A stretch of DNA of 64,000 nt from assembly GCA_017305135.1 (NCBI GenBank), contig JAFKNA010000009.1:1-64000 (forward strand), given 5' to 3'. The position numbers and the translations under genes are program-made. A model generated the notes under the pieces. The model was not told the DNA's origin. It saw only the letters and a list, made by a program, of their open reading frames with translations, and made no database searches. This DNA is from Lysobacterales bacterium. Its GTDB lineage: Bacteria > Pseudomonadota > Gammaproteobacteria > Xanthomonadales > Rhodanobacteraceae. Shown here piece after piece: positions 9,775 through 19,402 of this stretch (position 1 is its first letter; every line of letters begins with the position of its first letter).

Positions 9775-11871
9775 ATGGATCAAGCAGCCGCCGGCGCCAC
9801 CACGCGGATCGTCGCCCTGCTCGAGCGGGGCGATTTCGAAGCCGCTGCCGTGGAGGCCACCACCCACCGCGCGCAGCAGCCGCGCGATGCCGAACTGGCG
9901 CGCCTGCACGGCCTTGCGCTGCTGCAGCTCGGGCGCCCAGGCGAGGCACGCGACGCGTTCGTGGCCGCTCGCGAGCAGGCGCCGGAATCGGTCGCCGTGC
10001 TGGCCAATCTCGGCACGGCGCTGCTGGCGCTCGGCGAGGCCGCCGAAGCCACGAGCGTCCTCGAGCAGGCGCGCCGGCTGGCGCCGGACCACCCAGCCGT
10101 GCTCAACGCGCTCGGCAACGCCCGTCGTGCGCAGGGAGATCTTCATGGCGCGGCGGAGGCGTACACAGCCGCCACCCGGACTACGCCCGGGCATGCCGGG
10201 GCCTGGTTCAACCTGGCCGCGGTCCAGCTCGCGTCGGGTGACGCCATGCGCGCCGAACATACCGTGCGCAACGCACTGGCGCTGGCCGGGGGGCATCCCG
10301 AGGGACTGCTCCTGCTCGGCCACGTGCTGGCCGCGCAGCGCCGCTTCGCCGATGCGCAAGCCGCCTTTGCGGCCGGAGCACGCGCCGCCCCGGCGGATGC
10401 GCGTTTTCCCTACCAGATCGGCCTCATGGCCGAGGAGCAGCGCCGGCCGGCGCTGGCCGCCGACTGCCACGCGCGCGCGCTGGCGCTCGATCCCGGCCTC
10501 GACCCGGCGCTCGGGCAACTCGTGTTCCTGCGCCGGCAGCTGTGCGACTGGCGGGATATCGAGGGCCTTTCGATGCGCCTGCGTGCCCGCGTCGCCGCCG
10601 GCGCGGCCGGCATCTCACCCTTCGGCTTCCTCTCCGAGCCGGCCGATGCCACCGAGCAGTTGCACTGCGCGCGCAACTTCGCCCAGGGAATCGAGGCGGC
10701 GGCGACCCCGCTCCGGCAAACCCGCGCCTTCGATCATGAGCGCCCGGGCGGCGACGCGCGGCTGCGGGTGGGCTTCGCCTCCAATGGCTTTGGCGATCAT
10801 CCAACCGGCCTGCTGACGGTGGCGCTGTTCGAAGCCCTCGCCGCCGGCCCGCTGGAGATCCACCTCTTCGCCACCGCGCCCGCTGGCGACGGCACCATCC
10901 AGCAGCGCCTGCGCGGCACTGCGGACGGCTGGCACGACCTGGCCGGCCTTGCTCCGCTGGAGATGGCCGAACGCATCCATGCCAGCGGGGTGGAGATCCT
11001 GGTCGACCTTCGCGGCTGGGGCGGCGGCGGCATCGCCGAGGCGCTGGCCCTGCGCCCGGCGCCGCTCCAGGTCGGCTGGCTCGCCTATCCCGGCACCTCG
11101 GGTGCGCCCTGGCTCGACTACTACATCGCCGACCGCGTGGTGCTGCCGGAGTCGCTGCGGGGCGCGTTTTCCGAACAGGTCGCCTGGCTGCCGCGCTGCT
11201 TCCAGCCTTCCGACCCGACCCGCGCGGTCGGCCAGCCGCCGCCACGCGGCGAGCTCGGTCTGCCGCAGGCCGGCGTCGTGTACGCCTGCTTCAACAACAG
11301 CTACAAGGTCAATCCGCCCAGCTTCGAACGCATGCTGGCGGTGCTGCGTGTGGTGCCGGGATCGGTGCTGTGGCTGCTGGCGGGGCCGGATGGCGCCGAC
11401 CAGCGCCTGCGCGACGAAGCGGCGCGGCGCGGCGTCGATGCCGCGCGACTGGTGTTCGCCGCCAAGCGCCCGCACCCGGAGTACCTCGCGCTGTACCGGC
11501 ACGCCGACCTGTTCCTCGACACCGCGCCGTACGGCGCGCACACCACCGCCTCGGACGCCCTGTTCGCCGGCTGCCCGGTGCTGACGATTCCCGGCGAAAC
11601 ATTCGCTTCGCGCGTGGCGGCAAGCCTCAACCACCACCTCGGCCTCGGTGACATGAACGTCGCCGACGAAGCCGCCTTCATCGAGAAGGCGACGCTGCTC
11701 GGCCGCGATGCCGACGCGCGGGCGGCACTGCGCCAGCGCCTCGACGAGTGCCGACAGTCGAGCGGCCTCTTCGACATGCGAGCCTTCGCGCGCGACTTCG
11801 CCGCGCTGCTGCAGGAGATCGCGGTCCGCCACCGCGCCGGCCTGCCGCCGGCGCCTTTGCCGCTTGCTTAG
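9775..11871 (+). CDS. TPR protein with O-GlcNAc-transferase-type (GT41) catalytic domain
   Basis: The 698-residue protein has tandem TPR repeats over about residues 1-250, then a GT41/SPINDLY-like C-terminal half. Family landmarks in order are QVGWLAYPGTSGAPWLDYYI, FNNSYKVNPPSFERM, VPGSVLWLL, and the nucleotide-sugar region LDTAPYGAHTTASD followed by GETFASRVAASL. Known members transfer GlcNAc or another sugar to Ser/Thr of proteins, using UDP-sugars, in the cytoplasm. The usual DLxGxT segment reads DLRGWGGGG here, so donor or acceptor preference may differ. It lies alone between the cytochrome-like gene (divergent) and prpC (convergent). The target is unknown; neighbouring exported proteins are only a possibility. 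Confidence 0.85.
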   Translation: MDQAAAGATTRIVALLERGDFEAAAVEATTHRAQQPRDAELARLHGLALLQLGRPGEARDAFVAAREQAPESVAVLANLGTALLALGEAAEATSVLEQARRLAPDHPAVLNALGNARRAQGDLHGAAEAYTAATRTTPGHAGAWFNLAAVQLASGDAMRAEHTVRNALALAGGHPEGLLLLGHVLAAQRRFADAQAAFAAGARAAPADARFPYQIGLMAEEQRRPALAADCHARALALDPGLDPALGQLVFLRRQLCDWRDIEGLSMRLRARVAAGAAGISPFGFLSEPADATEQLHCARNFAQGIEAAATPLRQTRAFDHERPGGDARLRVGFASNGFGDHPTGLLTVALFEALAAGPLEIHLFATAPAGDGTIQQRLRGTADGWHDLAGLAPLEMAERIHASGVEILVDLRGWGGGGIAEALALRPAPLQVGWLAYPGTSGAPWLDYYIADRVVLPESLRGAFSEQVAWLPRCFQPSDPTRAVGQPPPRGELGLPQAGVVYACFNNSYKVNPPSFERMLAVLRVVPGSVLWLLAGPDGADQRLRDEAARRGVDAARLVFAAKRPHPEYLALYRHADLFLDTAPYGAHTTASDALFAGCPVLTIPGETFASRVAASLNHHLGLGDMNVADEAAFIEKATLLGRDADARAALRQRLDECRQSSGLFDMRAFARDFAALLQEIAVRHRAGLPPAPLPLA

Positions 11872-11880
11872 CAATCAACA

Positions 11881-11958
11881 TGGATCCCGGCCTGCGCCGG
11901 GATGACGATCAGCGCGACGCCCGCGCCGCGTTTGTAGGAGCGCACCCTGTGCGCGACC
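11881..11958. repeat. Two REP-like palindromes
   Basis: ATCCCGGCCTGCGCCGGGAT begins just after the glycosyltransferase stop. It is followed at about 11933 by a GTAGGAGCGC...GCGCGACC palindrome of the second dispersed family. They may act as a bidirectional terminator between the convergent genes. Confidence 0.6.
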
Positions 11959-12037
11959 CGCGCAGACACACCACCCGTACAGGCCGCTCACAGGGATGCG
12001 GGTTCGACCGCCGCCGCGTCCGAAGCACCCGTCACGC

Positions 12038-13192
12038 TCAGCGCCGGTCGATCGGCACGAACTCCAGATCCTCCGGCCCGGTGTAGTTGGCGCTGGGGCG
12101 GATGATCTTGCCGTCGATGCGCTGCTCGATCACGTGCGCGCTCCAGCCGGAGGTGCGCGAGATCACGAACAGCGGCGTGAACATCGCCGTCGGCACGCCC
12201 ATCATGTGGTAGCTGACGGCGCTGAACCAGTCGAGGTTGGGGAACATCTTCTTGGCGTCCCACATCACCGATTCGAGGCGCGCGGCGATGTCGAACATCT
12301 TCGTGTTGCCCTGCTCCGCCGAGAGCTCGCGCGCGACTTCCCTGATCACCTGGTTGCGCGGATCGGACACGGTGTAGACCGGGTGGCCGAAGCCGATCAC
12401 CACTTCCTTGCGGCCGACGCGCTCGCGGATGTCGGCCTCGGCTTCGTCCGGGGTTTCGTAGCGCTGCTGGATCTCGAAGGCGACCTCGTTGGCGCCGCCG
12501 TGCTTGGGTCCGCGCAGCGCGCCGATAGCGCCGGCGATGGCCGAGTACATGTCGCTGCCGGTGCCGGCGATCACGCGCGCGGTGAAGGTGCTGGCGTTGA
12601 ACTCGTGCTCGGCGTAGAGGATCAGCGAGGTGTGCATGGCGCGCACCCAGGACCCGCTCGGCTTCTCGCCGTGCAGGAGGTGCAGGAAATGTCCGCCGAT
12701 GGAGTCGTCGTCGGTCTCCACCTCGATGCGCCGGCCATTGACCGCGAAGTGGTACCAGTACAGCAGCATGGAACCGAGCGAGGCCATCAGGCGGTCGGCG
12801 ATGTCGCGCGCGCCGGCATGGTTGTGGTCGTCCTTTTCCGGCAGCGCACAGCCGAGCGCGGAGACGCCGGTGCGCATCACGTCCATCGGATGCGCCGACG
12901 CGGGCAGGCTCTCCAGCGCGGCCTTGACCGACGCGGGAATCCCGCGCAGCGATTTCAGCTTGGCCTTGTACGCGGCCAGCTCGCTGCGGTCGGGCAGCGT
13001 GCCGTGCACCAGCAGGTGGGCGATCTCCTCGAACTCGCTGCTGGTGGCGATGTCGAGGATGTCATAGCCGCGGTAATGCAGGTCGTTGCCGCTGCGGCCG
13101 ACGGTGCACAGCGCCGTGTTGCCGGCGGCGACGCCGGAGAGGGCGACGGACTTCTTCGGCTTGAAGCCGGGCTGCGGGGTGGGTTCGCTCAT
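12038..13192 (-). CDS. prpC: 2-methylcitrate synthase
   Basis: This enzyme condenses propionyl-CoA with oxaloacetate in the methylcitrate cycle (cytoplasm). It has 384 residues, normal for PrpC. The citrate-synthase catalytic triad is visible: His196 (AEHEFNAST), His231 (GPKHGGANE) and Asp320 (FPNLDWFSA), plus [14 protein letters not shown] for CoA/substrate contact. PrpC and citrate synthase are close paralogues. The prpB neighbour and the PrpC-like DLHYRGYDI segment favour PrpC. The ATG at 13192 follows GGGAG at a spacing of 6. The gene is downstream of prpB and a small membrane-protein gene on the same strand, so it is probably the last gene of that operon. prpD/acnD are not in the window. 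Confidence 0.92.
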   Translation of the reverse strand: MSEPTPQPGFKPKKSVALSGVAAGNTALCTVGRSGNDLHYRGYDILDIATSSEFEEIAHLLVHGTLPDRSELAAYKAKLKSLRGIPASVKAALESLPASAHPMDVMRTGVSALGCALPEKDDHNHAGARDIADRLMASLGSMLLYWYHFAVNGRRIEVETDDDSIGGHFLHLLHGEKPSGSWVRAMHTSLILYAEHEFNASTFTARVIAGTGSDMYSAIAGAIGALRGPKHGGANEVAFEIQQRYETPDEAEADIRERVGRKEVVIGFGHPVYTVSDPRNQVIREVARELSAEQGNTKMFDIAARLESVMWDAKKMFPNLDWFSAVSYHMMGVPTAMFTPLFVISRTSGWSAHVIEQRIDGKIIRPSANYTGPEDLEFVPIDRR

Positions 13193-13233
13193 CTCGTTCT
13201 CCCTCATTGGATGCATGTGGTCGGCGCTGGCAT

Positions 13234-13812
13234 TCAGTCGCCGAACTGGTGCCCGGCGGGCACGGCGCGGCACTCCGCGATGGCCTCGCGGCTGCTCTGG
13301 TTCCAGCGCGTCTGCCAGCAATCACCCAGCGTCGAGCAGTAGCAGAGCTCGACGCCGAGCCCGTGCGCCTGCCCGAGCGCCATGAAACGGTCGAAATCCC
13401 CACGATCGGCGAAGCGCAGCCAGGCGACGGTCTCGCCCGGCGACACCACGTTGCCGTTGAGGAAGCTCTGGCGCCATCCGCTGGCCTCGAAGCCGAGTGC
13501 GTCGAAGACCTCGCGCCACTCGCGGCGCGGCTGGCCATCGACGCGCAGTTGCACGCTTTTCACGATGGCCGGACCGACGCCCTTGTTGATCCACATCAGC
13601 TCGCTGTCGACGCTGGTGAAGCCGCCGATCAGGTACGGCCAGACCTCGGCGCGCACCTGCTCGCGCTGGATGTGCGCGGTGTAGCCGGCGACCAGCAGGG
13701 CCAGCAGGCCGACCAGCGAGGCGACGATGGCGGCGAACGCGTCCCAGTTGCGCGCACGTGGCGCGGTGGCCGGGTTGCCGGGCGGCGGAGCATTCGGCGT
13801 CTCGTCGGCCAC
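13234..13812 (-). CDS. Single-pass membrane protein of unknown function between prpB and prpC
   Basis: The likely start is the GTG at 13812, four nt after the prpB stop, giving 192 residues. A longer in-frame start would overlap prpB. A Pro-rich N-terminus is followed by one transmembrane helix (about residues 20-45, [18 protein letters not shown]) and a 145-residue domain with Trp-rich beta-type segments and a CYCS motif. I recognise no family. Its position inside the methylcitrate operon suggests co-expression with propionate catabolism, but no enzymatic motif supports a direct role. Confidence 0.7.
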   Translation of the reverse strand: MADETPNAPPPGNPATAPRARNWDAFAAIVASLVGLLALLVAGYTAHIQREQVRAEVWPYLIGGFTSVDSELMWINKGVGPAIVKSVQLRVDGQPRREWREVFDALGFEASGWRQSFLNGNVVSPGETVAWLRFADRGDFDRFMALGQAHGLGVELCYCSTLGDCWQTRWNQSSREAIAECRAVPAGHQFGD

Positions 13813-13816
13813 GCCG

Positions 13817-14701
13817 CTACTTCTGCGCCGCGAACAGTTCGTCGAGCTTCTGCTCGTAGGAATGGTAGCCAAGGAAGTCGTAGAGCTCCTCGCGCGTCTG
13901 CAGCGTGTCGATGATGTGCTTCTGCGTGCCTTCGCGGCGCACCGTCTCGTAGAAATGGAGCGCGGCCCTGTTCATCGCGCGGTAGGCGCCGCAGCAGTAA
14001 AGCGCGATGTCGACGCCGGCCGAACGAAGCTCGTCGGTGGTGAAGAACGGCGTCGAGCCGAACTCGGTCAGGTTGGCGAGGATCGGCACCTTCACCGCGG
14101 CCTTGAAGCGGCGGTAATCGTCCAGCGTCTTCATCGCTTCGGGGAAGATCATGTCGGCGCCGGCTTCCACGTAGGCGACCGCGCGTTCGATCGCGCTGTC
14201 GATGCCTTCCGCCGCCGCCGCGTCGGTGCGCGCCATGATGACGAAGCCGGCATCGGTGCGCGCGTCGACCGCCGTCTTCACGCGGTCGACCATCTCCGCG
14301 GTCGGCACCACTTCCTTGCCGGGGCGATGGCCGCAGCGCTTCTGTCCGACCTGGTCCTCCATGTGCACGGCGGCCACGCCGATGTTGATGAAGGAACGCA
14401 CGGTGCGGGCGATATTGAAGGCGCCGCCCCAGCCGGTGTCGATGTCGACCAGCAGCGGCATCTGCGTGGCATCGACGATGCGCCGCGCGTCGGTGAGGAC
14501 GTCCTCCATGGTGGAGATGCCGAGATCCGGCACGCCGAGCGAATTGGCGGCCACGCCGCCGCCGGAAAGGTACAGCGCCCTGTAGCCGACGCGCTTCGCC
14601 ATGAGGCCGGCGTAGGCGGTGATGGCGCCCATGACCTGCAGCGGATGTTCCTCGGCGACGGCCGCGCGAAAGCGCGCGCCGGCGGATGCGGGCTGGCTCA
14701 T
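13817..14701 (-). CDS. prpB: Methylisocitrate lyase
   Basis: PrpB cleaves 2-methylisocitrate to pyruvate and succinate, the last step of the methylcitrate cycle. It has 294 residues, the usual size. The ICL/PEPM active-site segment KRCGHRPGK is at 121-129 with the catalytic Cys123, and the metal-binding VDIDTGWGG lies at 85-93. The ATG at 14701 directly follows a strong GGAGGTG. It is the first gene of the prpB-membrane protein-prpC cluster and is divergent from the symporter gene. Confidence 0.93.
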   Translation of the reverse strand: MSQPASAGARFRAAVAEEHPLQVMGAITAYAGLMAKRVGYRALYLSGGGVAANSLGVPDLGISTMEDVLTDARRIVDATQMPLLVDIDTGWGGAFNIARTVRSFINIGVAAVHMEDQVGQKRCGHRPGKEVVPTAEMVDRVKTAVDARTDAGFVIMARTDAAAAEGIDSAIERAVAYVEAGADMIFPEAMKTLDDYRRFKAAVKVPILANLTEFGSTPFFTTDELRSAGVDIALYCCGAYRAMNRAALHFYETVRREGTQKHIIDTLQTREELYDFLGYHSYEQKLDELFAAQK

Positions 14702-14723
14702 GGCACCTCCGGAAAAAGCCGGC

Positions 14724-14729
14724 ATTTTA
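14724..14729 (-). promoter_or_regulatory. Candidate -10 element of prpB
   Basis: TAAAAT on the minus strand, 22 nt upstream of the prpB ATG, would give a leader of about 16 nt that contains the GGAGGTG ribosome-binding site. No good -35 is visible at 16-18 nt, which would fit an activator-dependent promoter; no prpR is in the window. Confidence 0.4.
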
Positions 14730-14830
14730 GCCGATGGACGCCGCCCGGCGGGTGCGGCCCCTCAGCCGATCAGGGCCGGCCTGCGGAACGGCGGGCTGTG
14801 CAGGTCGGCTGCGCCCCCGACGCCGGCAGG

Positions 14831-14860
14831 GTGACGCGGCGGCCCCGCGCAGGCTACATT
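14831..14860 (+). promoter_or_regulatory. Candidate leaderless promoter of the symporter
   Basis: GTGACG (14831-14836), an 18-nt spacer and TACATT (14855-14860) precede the ATG at 14868 by only 7 nt. No Shine-Dalgarno sequence is present, so the mRNA would start at or within a base of the AUG. Confidence 0.4.
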
Positions 14861-14867
14861 CCAGTCG

Positions 14868-16229
14868 ATGAAGCGACCCTTTCCCCTCGCCACCCGCATC
14901 CTCATCGGGCTGGCGGTCGGCATCGTTGCCGCCGTCCTCACCCTCGGCATCGGCGCGCTGCACCCCCCGACGCTGGCCTTCATGCAGACGGTGTCGACGG
15001 CAGTATTCGACCCGTTCGGGCAGGTGTTCCTGCGCATGCTGTTCTTCGTGGTGATGCCGCTGGTGTTCGCCTCGCTGACGGCCGGTGTAGTGCAACTGGG
15101 CAATCCACAACGCCTGGGTCCGCTGGCGCTGCGCACCTTCGTGGTGTTCTTCGCCAACATGGCGATCGGCGTCACGATCGGCCTGATCATGATGAACGTG
15201 ATGGCGCCCGGCCGGCACCTGCCGCCGGAAGCCACCCAGCAGTTGCTGGCCGAGTTCGGCGGCGCCGCGCAGAGCATCACCGAACGCGGCGCGGCGCAAC
15301 CTTCGATGAGCCTGGCGCTGATCGTCGACATGTTCATGCCGCGCAACCTGCTCGGTGCCATCGCCGGCCACGAGCGAGGCTCGATCGGCGAGGTGCTGCC
15401 GCTGATCCTGTTCGCGATCCTGTTCGGCATGGCGGCAACGCAACTTTCGGAAACGCGCCGCGAGCAGGTGCTCGCGGGACTGGAAACGCTGGCCGAGATC
15501 ATGACGCGGATCGTCGATTTCGCCCTGCGCCTGGCGCCCTACGCGGTGCCGGCGATGATCTACAGCGTGATCGTCAAGGTCGGCCTCGGCGTGCTGGCGG
15601 CGCTGTCCTGGTTCGTGATCGGCTGCACGCTGGCCTTCGTGTTGCACCTGTTCGGCACCATGTCGATCTGGATGCGCTTCCTGGCGAAGCGCTCGCCGCT
15701 GGATTTCTTCCGCCGCATCCGTCCGGTACTCGTGACGGCGTTCTCGACCAGCTCCAGCAACGCGACCCTGCCGACGGCCCTGGCCGCGGCGCGCGACGAC
15801 CTCAAGCTCTCGGAAAGCACCTCCAGTTTCGTGCTTTCGCTCGGCACCACCATGAACATGAGTGGGACCGCGCTCTTCGAAGGCTGCGTCGTGCTGTTCG
15901 TCGCGCAGGTCTTCGGCGTGGACCTGTCGCTCACCCAGCAGGTCATCCTGATGCTGCTGGCGGTGCTGAGCGCGGTCGCCGTCGCCGGCATTCCGGGCGG
16001 CTCGCTGCCGCTGATCGCCGGTCTCCTGACCACCTTCGGCGTGCCGCCGGAGGGCATCGGCATCATCATCGGCGTCGACCGCATCCTCGACATGATGCGC
16101 ACGACGGTGAACGTCGGCAGCGACGTCGCCACCGCGGTGGTGGTCGACCACCAGATGCGCCGCGCCGGGCTGCTCGACGCGGAGCCGGCCGGGTCCGCAG
16201 CGGCCGGCCCGACCGCCACCCACGACTGA
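14868..16229 (+). CDS. Dicarboxylate/amino acid:cation symporter (DAACS/SLC1 family)
   Basis: This 453-residue inner-membrane transporter has eight predicted helices and two re-entrant hairpins. Family motifs: the Ser-rich HP1 TAFSTSSSNATLPT (about 287-300), NMSGT in TM7 (about 327-331), HP2 VAGIPGGSLP (about 372-381), and TM8 DRILDMMRTTVNVGSD (about 404-419). The family takes up C4-dicarboxylates, glutamate or aspartate with Na+ or H+. The TM7 sodium motif is usually NMDGT; here the Asp is Ser, so the coupling ion may differ. Divergent from prpB, so a dicarboxylate substrate linked to propionate metabolism is possible but unproven. The antisense frame is open and is not a gene. Confidence 0.88.
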   Translation: MKRPFPLATRILIGLAVGIVAAVLTLGIGALHPPTLAFMQTVSTAVFDPFGQVFLRMLFFVVMPLVFASLTAGVVQLGNPQRLGPLALRTFVVFFANMAIGVTIGLIMMNVMAPGRHLPPEATQQLLAEFGGAAQSITERGAAQPSMSLALIVDMFMPRNLLGAIAGHERGSIGEVLPLILFAILFGMAATQLSETRREQVLAGLETLAEIMTRIVDFALRLAPYAVPAMIYSVIVKVGLGVLAALSWFVIGCTLAFVLHLFGTMSIWMRFLAKRSPLDFFRRIRPVLVTAFSTSSSNATLPTALAAARDDLKLSESTSSFVLSLGTTMNMSGTALFEGCVVLFVAQVFGVDLSLTQQVILMLLAVLSAVAVAGIPGGSLPLIAGLLTTFGVPPEGIGIIIGVDRILDMMRTTVNVGSDVATAVVVDHQMRRAGLLDAEPAGSAAAGPTATHD

Positions 16230-16282
16230 TGCGCCGCCGCGGCGGCCATCCTGTTTCCACCGACAAACCGGAGTTCAACCCC

Positions 16283-16957
16283 ATGGCAACCCAGGCGCGG
16301 CGCGTACGCATCGATTTCGTTTCCGACGTGGCCTGTCCCTGGTGCGCGGTCGGCCTCAAGTCCGTGCAGGAAGCAGTGCGGCGCCTGGAGGGCGCGATCG
16401 AACCCGACTGGCATTTCCAGCCCTTCGAACTCAATGCCGAGTTGCCCGCGGCAGGTGCCGACGCCACGCAGATCCTGATGCTGAAGTACCGCATCGACGC
16501 CGCGCAGGTCGCGGCCAACCGCGCCACCATCCGCGAGCGTGCCGCCGCGCTCGGCTTCGCCTACAACGTCGGCCCGGGCAGTCGCGCCTGGAACACCTTC
16601 GACGCCCATCGCCTGCTGCACTGGGCGAAGCTGGAAGGCCATCAGCTCGCGCTCAAGGAAATCCTGCTGCGTGCATATTTCACCGACGGCGAGAACGTCA
16701 GCGACCCGTCCGTGCTGCAGCGCCTGGCCGTGGAAGCGGATCTCGACGGCGAGCGCGCCGCGGCGATCCTCGCCGGCGACGAATACGCCGCCGAGGTGCG
16801 CGCGCAGGAGGAGTTCTACACCAGCCGCGGCATCCGCTCGGTACCGGCGACCATCTTCGACGGTCGCCACATGATCCCCGGCGGGCAACCGCCGGAGGTG
16901 TTCGAGGAGTTCCTGCGCGAGCTCGCCGCCGGCCGCCTCGACGCCCCGGCTCCGTAG
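16283..16957 (+). CDS. DsbA-family (FrnE-like) thiol oxidoreductase
   Basis: The 224-residue protein has a thioredoxin fold with a CPWC active site at residues 18-21 right after the first strand, and a cis-Pro segment RSVPATIFDG near residue 192. There is no signal peptide, so it is cytoplasmic, as FrnE and 2-hydroxychromene isomerase-like DsbA relatives are. The ATG at 16283 has GGAG nine nt upstream. It starts 53 nt after the symporter stop and is probably co-transcribed with it. The substrate is unknown; FrnE members are tied to polyketide isomerisation or oxidative-stress resistance. Confidence 0.85.
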   Translation: MATQARRVRIDFVSDVACPWCAVGLKSVQEAVRRLEGAIEPDWHFQPFELNAELPAAGADATQILMLKYRIDAAQVAANRATIRERAAALGFAYNVGPGSRAWNTFDAHRLLHWAKLEGHQLALKEILLRAYFTDGENVSDPSVLQRLAVEADLDGERAAAILAGDEYAAEVRAQEEFYTSRGIRSVPATIFDGRHMIPGGQPPEVFEEFLRELAAGRLDAPAP

Positions 16958-16965
16958 CACGGGTG

Positions 16966-16983
16966 TCGGGGCAGTAGCCCCGA
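16966..16983 (+). terminator. Hairpin after the FrnE-like gene
   Basis: TCGGGGC-AGTA-GCCCCGA forms a 7-bp GC-rich stem nine nt after the stop codon. There is no U-tract. Confidence 0.5.
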
Positions 16984-17056
16984 CCTGCAAACGCGTACAT
17001 TCCGCAGGTCGGCCCTGCGCGGCCGACGCACGGGCGGGCGAGGCGGAGTTCCATAT

Positions 17057-17200
17057 GGGAGCGGCTTCAGCCGCGATGCCTTTGTCGGCAAGCGGATGAA
17101 GAGCATCGGGACTGACTGCGCGCGCCGGAGCGCGCGCGAACGCCGCAGGCGGCCCGAAGGGCGGCAGGCAGGAAGCCTGCCGTAACTCCCTCCCACAACA
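17057..17200. repeat. Composite intergenic repeat (short palindrome plus about 97-bp element)
   Basis: GGAGCGGCTTCAGCCGCGAT at 17058 is followed by a 97-bp block (17104-17200). That block recurs almost identically at 35412-35506, differing by two single-base length changes. It contains nested palindromes (GCGCGCGCCGGAGCGCGCGC, GGCAGGCAGGAAGCCTGCC). No ORF of its own is credible. It fills most of the 292-nt gap between the FrnE-like gene and the S46 peptidase gene. Confidence 0.8.
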
Positions 17201-17249
17201 GCTCCTGCAAGACGGCTCAAGGCCGAAGACCGGAGCCGCCATCCGACCT

Positions 17250-19322
17250 TTACTGCTTGCGTGCGGCCTCGATCTCCTCGACCAGCCGGTCGGCGCGGTA
17301 GACCTTGCGCAGCGCTTCCATGATCGCCGCGCTGTCGACCGACACCGCGCGGTTGAGGCGGGCGTCGTACCAGTAGTTGCCGCCGAGCGAATGGATGTTG
17401 CCGTCGAACACCAGACCCACCACTTCCGCCTTGCCGTTGATCACCGGACTCCCGGAGTTGCCGCCGATGATGTCGTTGCTGGAGACGAAGTTCATGTGCG
17501 TGGCGGGGTCGAGCCGATCCTTCGCATCCAGCCACGACTGCGGCAACGCGTAGGGATAGCTGCCGGTCGCGTAGGGGAACATGCCGCCGATGTCGGTGAA
17601 GGGCGCGACCTCGGTGCCCTTCTCGTTCCAGCCCTCGACCTTGCCGAAGGAGAAGCGCTGGGTGAAGGTCGCGTCCGGGTACACGCTGGTGCCGTACTTC
17701 TCGAAGCGTGCGGCGGCGATCAGCTCGGCGTTCTTGTCGATCACCGAGGACACCTGGTCCTCGTAGCTGCCGCGCAGGCGGCGGGCTTCGGGGTCGATCT
17801 TCCGCGCCAGCACGATGAAGGGATCGTCGGATTTCGCCACCGCCTCGGCGCCGCCCTGCCACAGCGCCTTGCGCACCGCGGGATCGCCGAGGCGCGTGCC
17901 CTCGACGAGTTCCTTCGCCACCTCTTCCGGCGACTTCCGGCCGAGTACCTCGCGCACGAAGGGATCGCCGCTGCCGAGCGCCTCGCGCAGCTTGGTGAGC
18001 GAGAAGGCGAGCGTGACCTTCTCGTAATCGGGGTACACCGGCGCGGTGGAGAACAGGCCCTGCTCCACGCTTGGCAGCTTCGAATCGGTGAACTCGCGCA
18101 GGCGCTCGGCGTTGGGCTTGCCGCGCTCGGCGCCACCGCGCACCAGGGTGCGCGCGAAATCGTAGTACTCGGACATGAAGCCGCGGCGCTGCTCGACCAG
18201 CTTGTAGCGGGTCTCGATGTCGCGGTACGTCTTCAGGGCGCCGGCGATGCCGTCCCAGGCGGCGCCGTACTTCGCCTGGCGCGCGGGATCGGCGGCGACG
18301 AAATCGCGCAGCTCCTTCTCCTGGCTGCGTTTGAGCGCGAACACCTCCGGATCCTGCAGCGCCAGCAGCCGGCCGCGCAGCGCCTTGTAGGAATTCTCCA
18401 CGCCGAAGAGGTCGTTCTGCGCCACGCGCCAGTTCTCCGCGCTTTCGGCGCGGTAGCGCTCCAGCAGGCCGCGCATTTCCGCCAGCAGGAACAGGCGCGG
18501 GATGAGGTCGAGGTCGCGCGCCGATTCGAGCTGGGCGATGGTGAGCTGGCGATCGGTGCCGCCGGGGTTGCCGACGATGACGGTCATCTCGCCCTTCTGC
18601 GCGCCATCGGCGGAGAACGGGAACCAGTCGGCGACCTTCGCCGGCTTGCCGTTCTCATAGGCGCGCAGCAGGCCCATGTCGAAGGCGTAGCGCGGGAAAT
18701 TGAAGTTGTCCGGATCGCCGCCGAAGAACGCCGCTTCCAGTTCCGGCGCGAAGGCCAGGCGCACGTCCTGGAAGCGGTGGTAGCGGTACAGGGCACGCAC
18801 GCCGCCGTGGTAGAGATCGACCACGTCACAACGCGTGCCGGCGCTGTCCTTGCCGACGCACTCCTTCTCGATTTCCGATTTCACCGCCTGCTCGGCGCGA
18901 CTGTAGGCCTCGCCGCTCTTGCCCTCGGTGGCCTTGGCGACGCGTCCGGTGACATCGGTGATGCGGTCGAGGCGGTTGAGCTCGATGGTCGGGCAGCGCA
19001 GCTCGTCCGTCCGGTCTTTCGCGAAGAAGCCGTTCTTGATGTAGTCGTGCTCCTTCGTCGAAAGCTGCTGCACGCAGGCGTTGATACAGTGGTGGTTGGT
19101 CAACACCAGGCCATCGGGCGAGACGAACGAGCCCGAGCAGCCGCCGGCGAGGCGCAGCGCCGCCTTCTGCACGCGCGTGGCCCACTTCGCATCCGGCGTG
19201 AAGCCGAAGCGCGCCTGGATCTCGCTCACCGGCAGGTTGTCCGGCGTCCACATGCCCTCGTCGGCATGGCCGACGCCGACGGCGCCGAGCGCCAGCAGGA
19301 GGGAAACGACGATCTTGTTCAT
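17250..19322 (-). CDS. S46-family dipeptidyl-peptidase (DPP7-like)
   Basis: The 690-residue exported serine peptidase has a signal peptide at residues 1-20. It has a chymotrypsin-like double barrel: the His region TNHHC at 75-79, the Asp region DPDNFNFPRYAFD at about 203-215, and nucleophile Ser near 623 in GGNSGSPVING. S46 enzymes release dipeptides from the N-terminus of oligopeptides in the periplasm or outside. After the Ser, the segment FDGN has Gly where DPP11 has Arg (family knowledge), which points to a hydrophobic-P1 (DPP7) rather than acidic-P1 preference. The start at 19322 has GGAG at a spacing of 5. It is flanked by repeats and probably monocistronic; it fits the peptide-scavenging theme with the M20, M3 and M13 enzymes nearby. 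Confidence 0.9.
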   Translation of the reverse strand: MNKIVVSLLLALGAVGVGHADEGMWTPDNLPVSEIQARFGFTPDAKWATRVQKAALRLAGGCSGSFVSPDGLVLTNHHCINACVQQLSTKEHDYIKNGFFAKDRTDELRCPTIELNRLDRITDVTGRVAKATEGKSGEAYSRAEQAVKSEIEKECVGKDSAGTRCDVVDLYHGGVRALYRYHRFQDVRLAFAPELEAAFFGGDPDNFNFPRYAFDMGLLRAYENGKPAKVADWFPFSADGAQKGEMTVIVGNPGGTDRQLTIAQLESARDLDLIPRLFLLAEMRGLLERYRAESAENWRVAQNDLFGVENSYKALRGRLLALQDPEVFALKRSQEKELRDFVAADPARQAKYGAAWDGIAGALKTYRDIETRYKLVEQRRGFMSEYYDFARTLVRGGAERGKPNAERLREFTDSKLPSVEQGLFSTAPVYPDYEKVTLAFSLTKLREALGSGDPFVREVLGRKSPEEVAKELVEGTRLGDPAVRKALWQGGAEAVAKSDDPFIVLARKIDPEARRLRGSYEDQVSSVIDKNAELIAAARFEKYGTSVYPDATFTQRFSFGKVEGWNEKGTEVAPFTDIGGMFPYATGSYPYALPQSWLDAKDRLDPATHMNFVSSNDIIGGNSGSPVINGKAEVVGLVFDGNIHSLGGNYWYDARLNRAVSVDSAAIMEALRKVYRADRLVEEIEAARKQ

Positions 19323-19402
19323 GGCAACTCCTGGGAAAGATCCATGGGGATTCTGAAGAACTCAGTCTTCACGCCGGGACCAGCCGGCCTGTCGACTGAA
19401 GA

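Noticed and set aside
13727-16282. 5' extension of the FrnE-like reading frame
   Set aside because: The frame is open far upstream through prpB and the symporter by chance; the protein homology begins at 16283.
15560-17242. Minus-strand frame opposite the symporter and FrnE-like genes
   Set aside because: It spans two unrelated plus-strand genes and a repeat and has no homology features.
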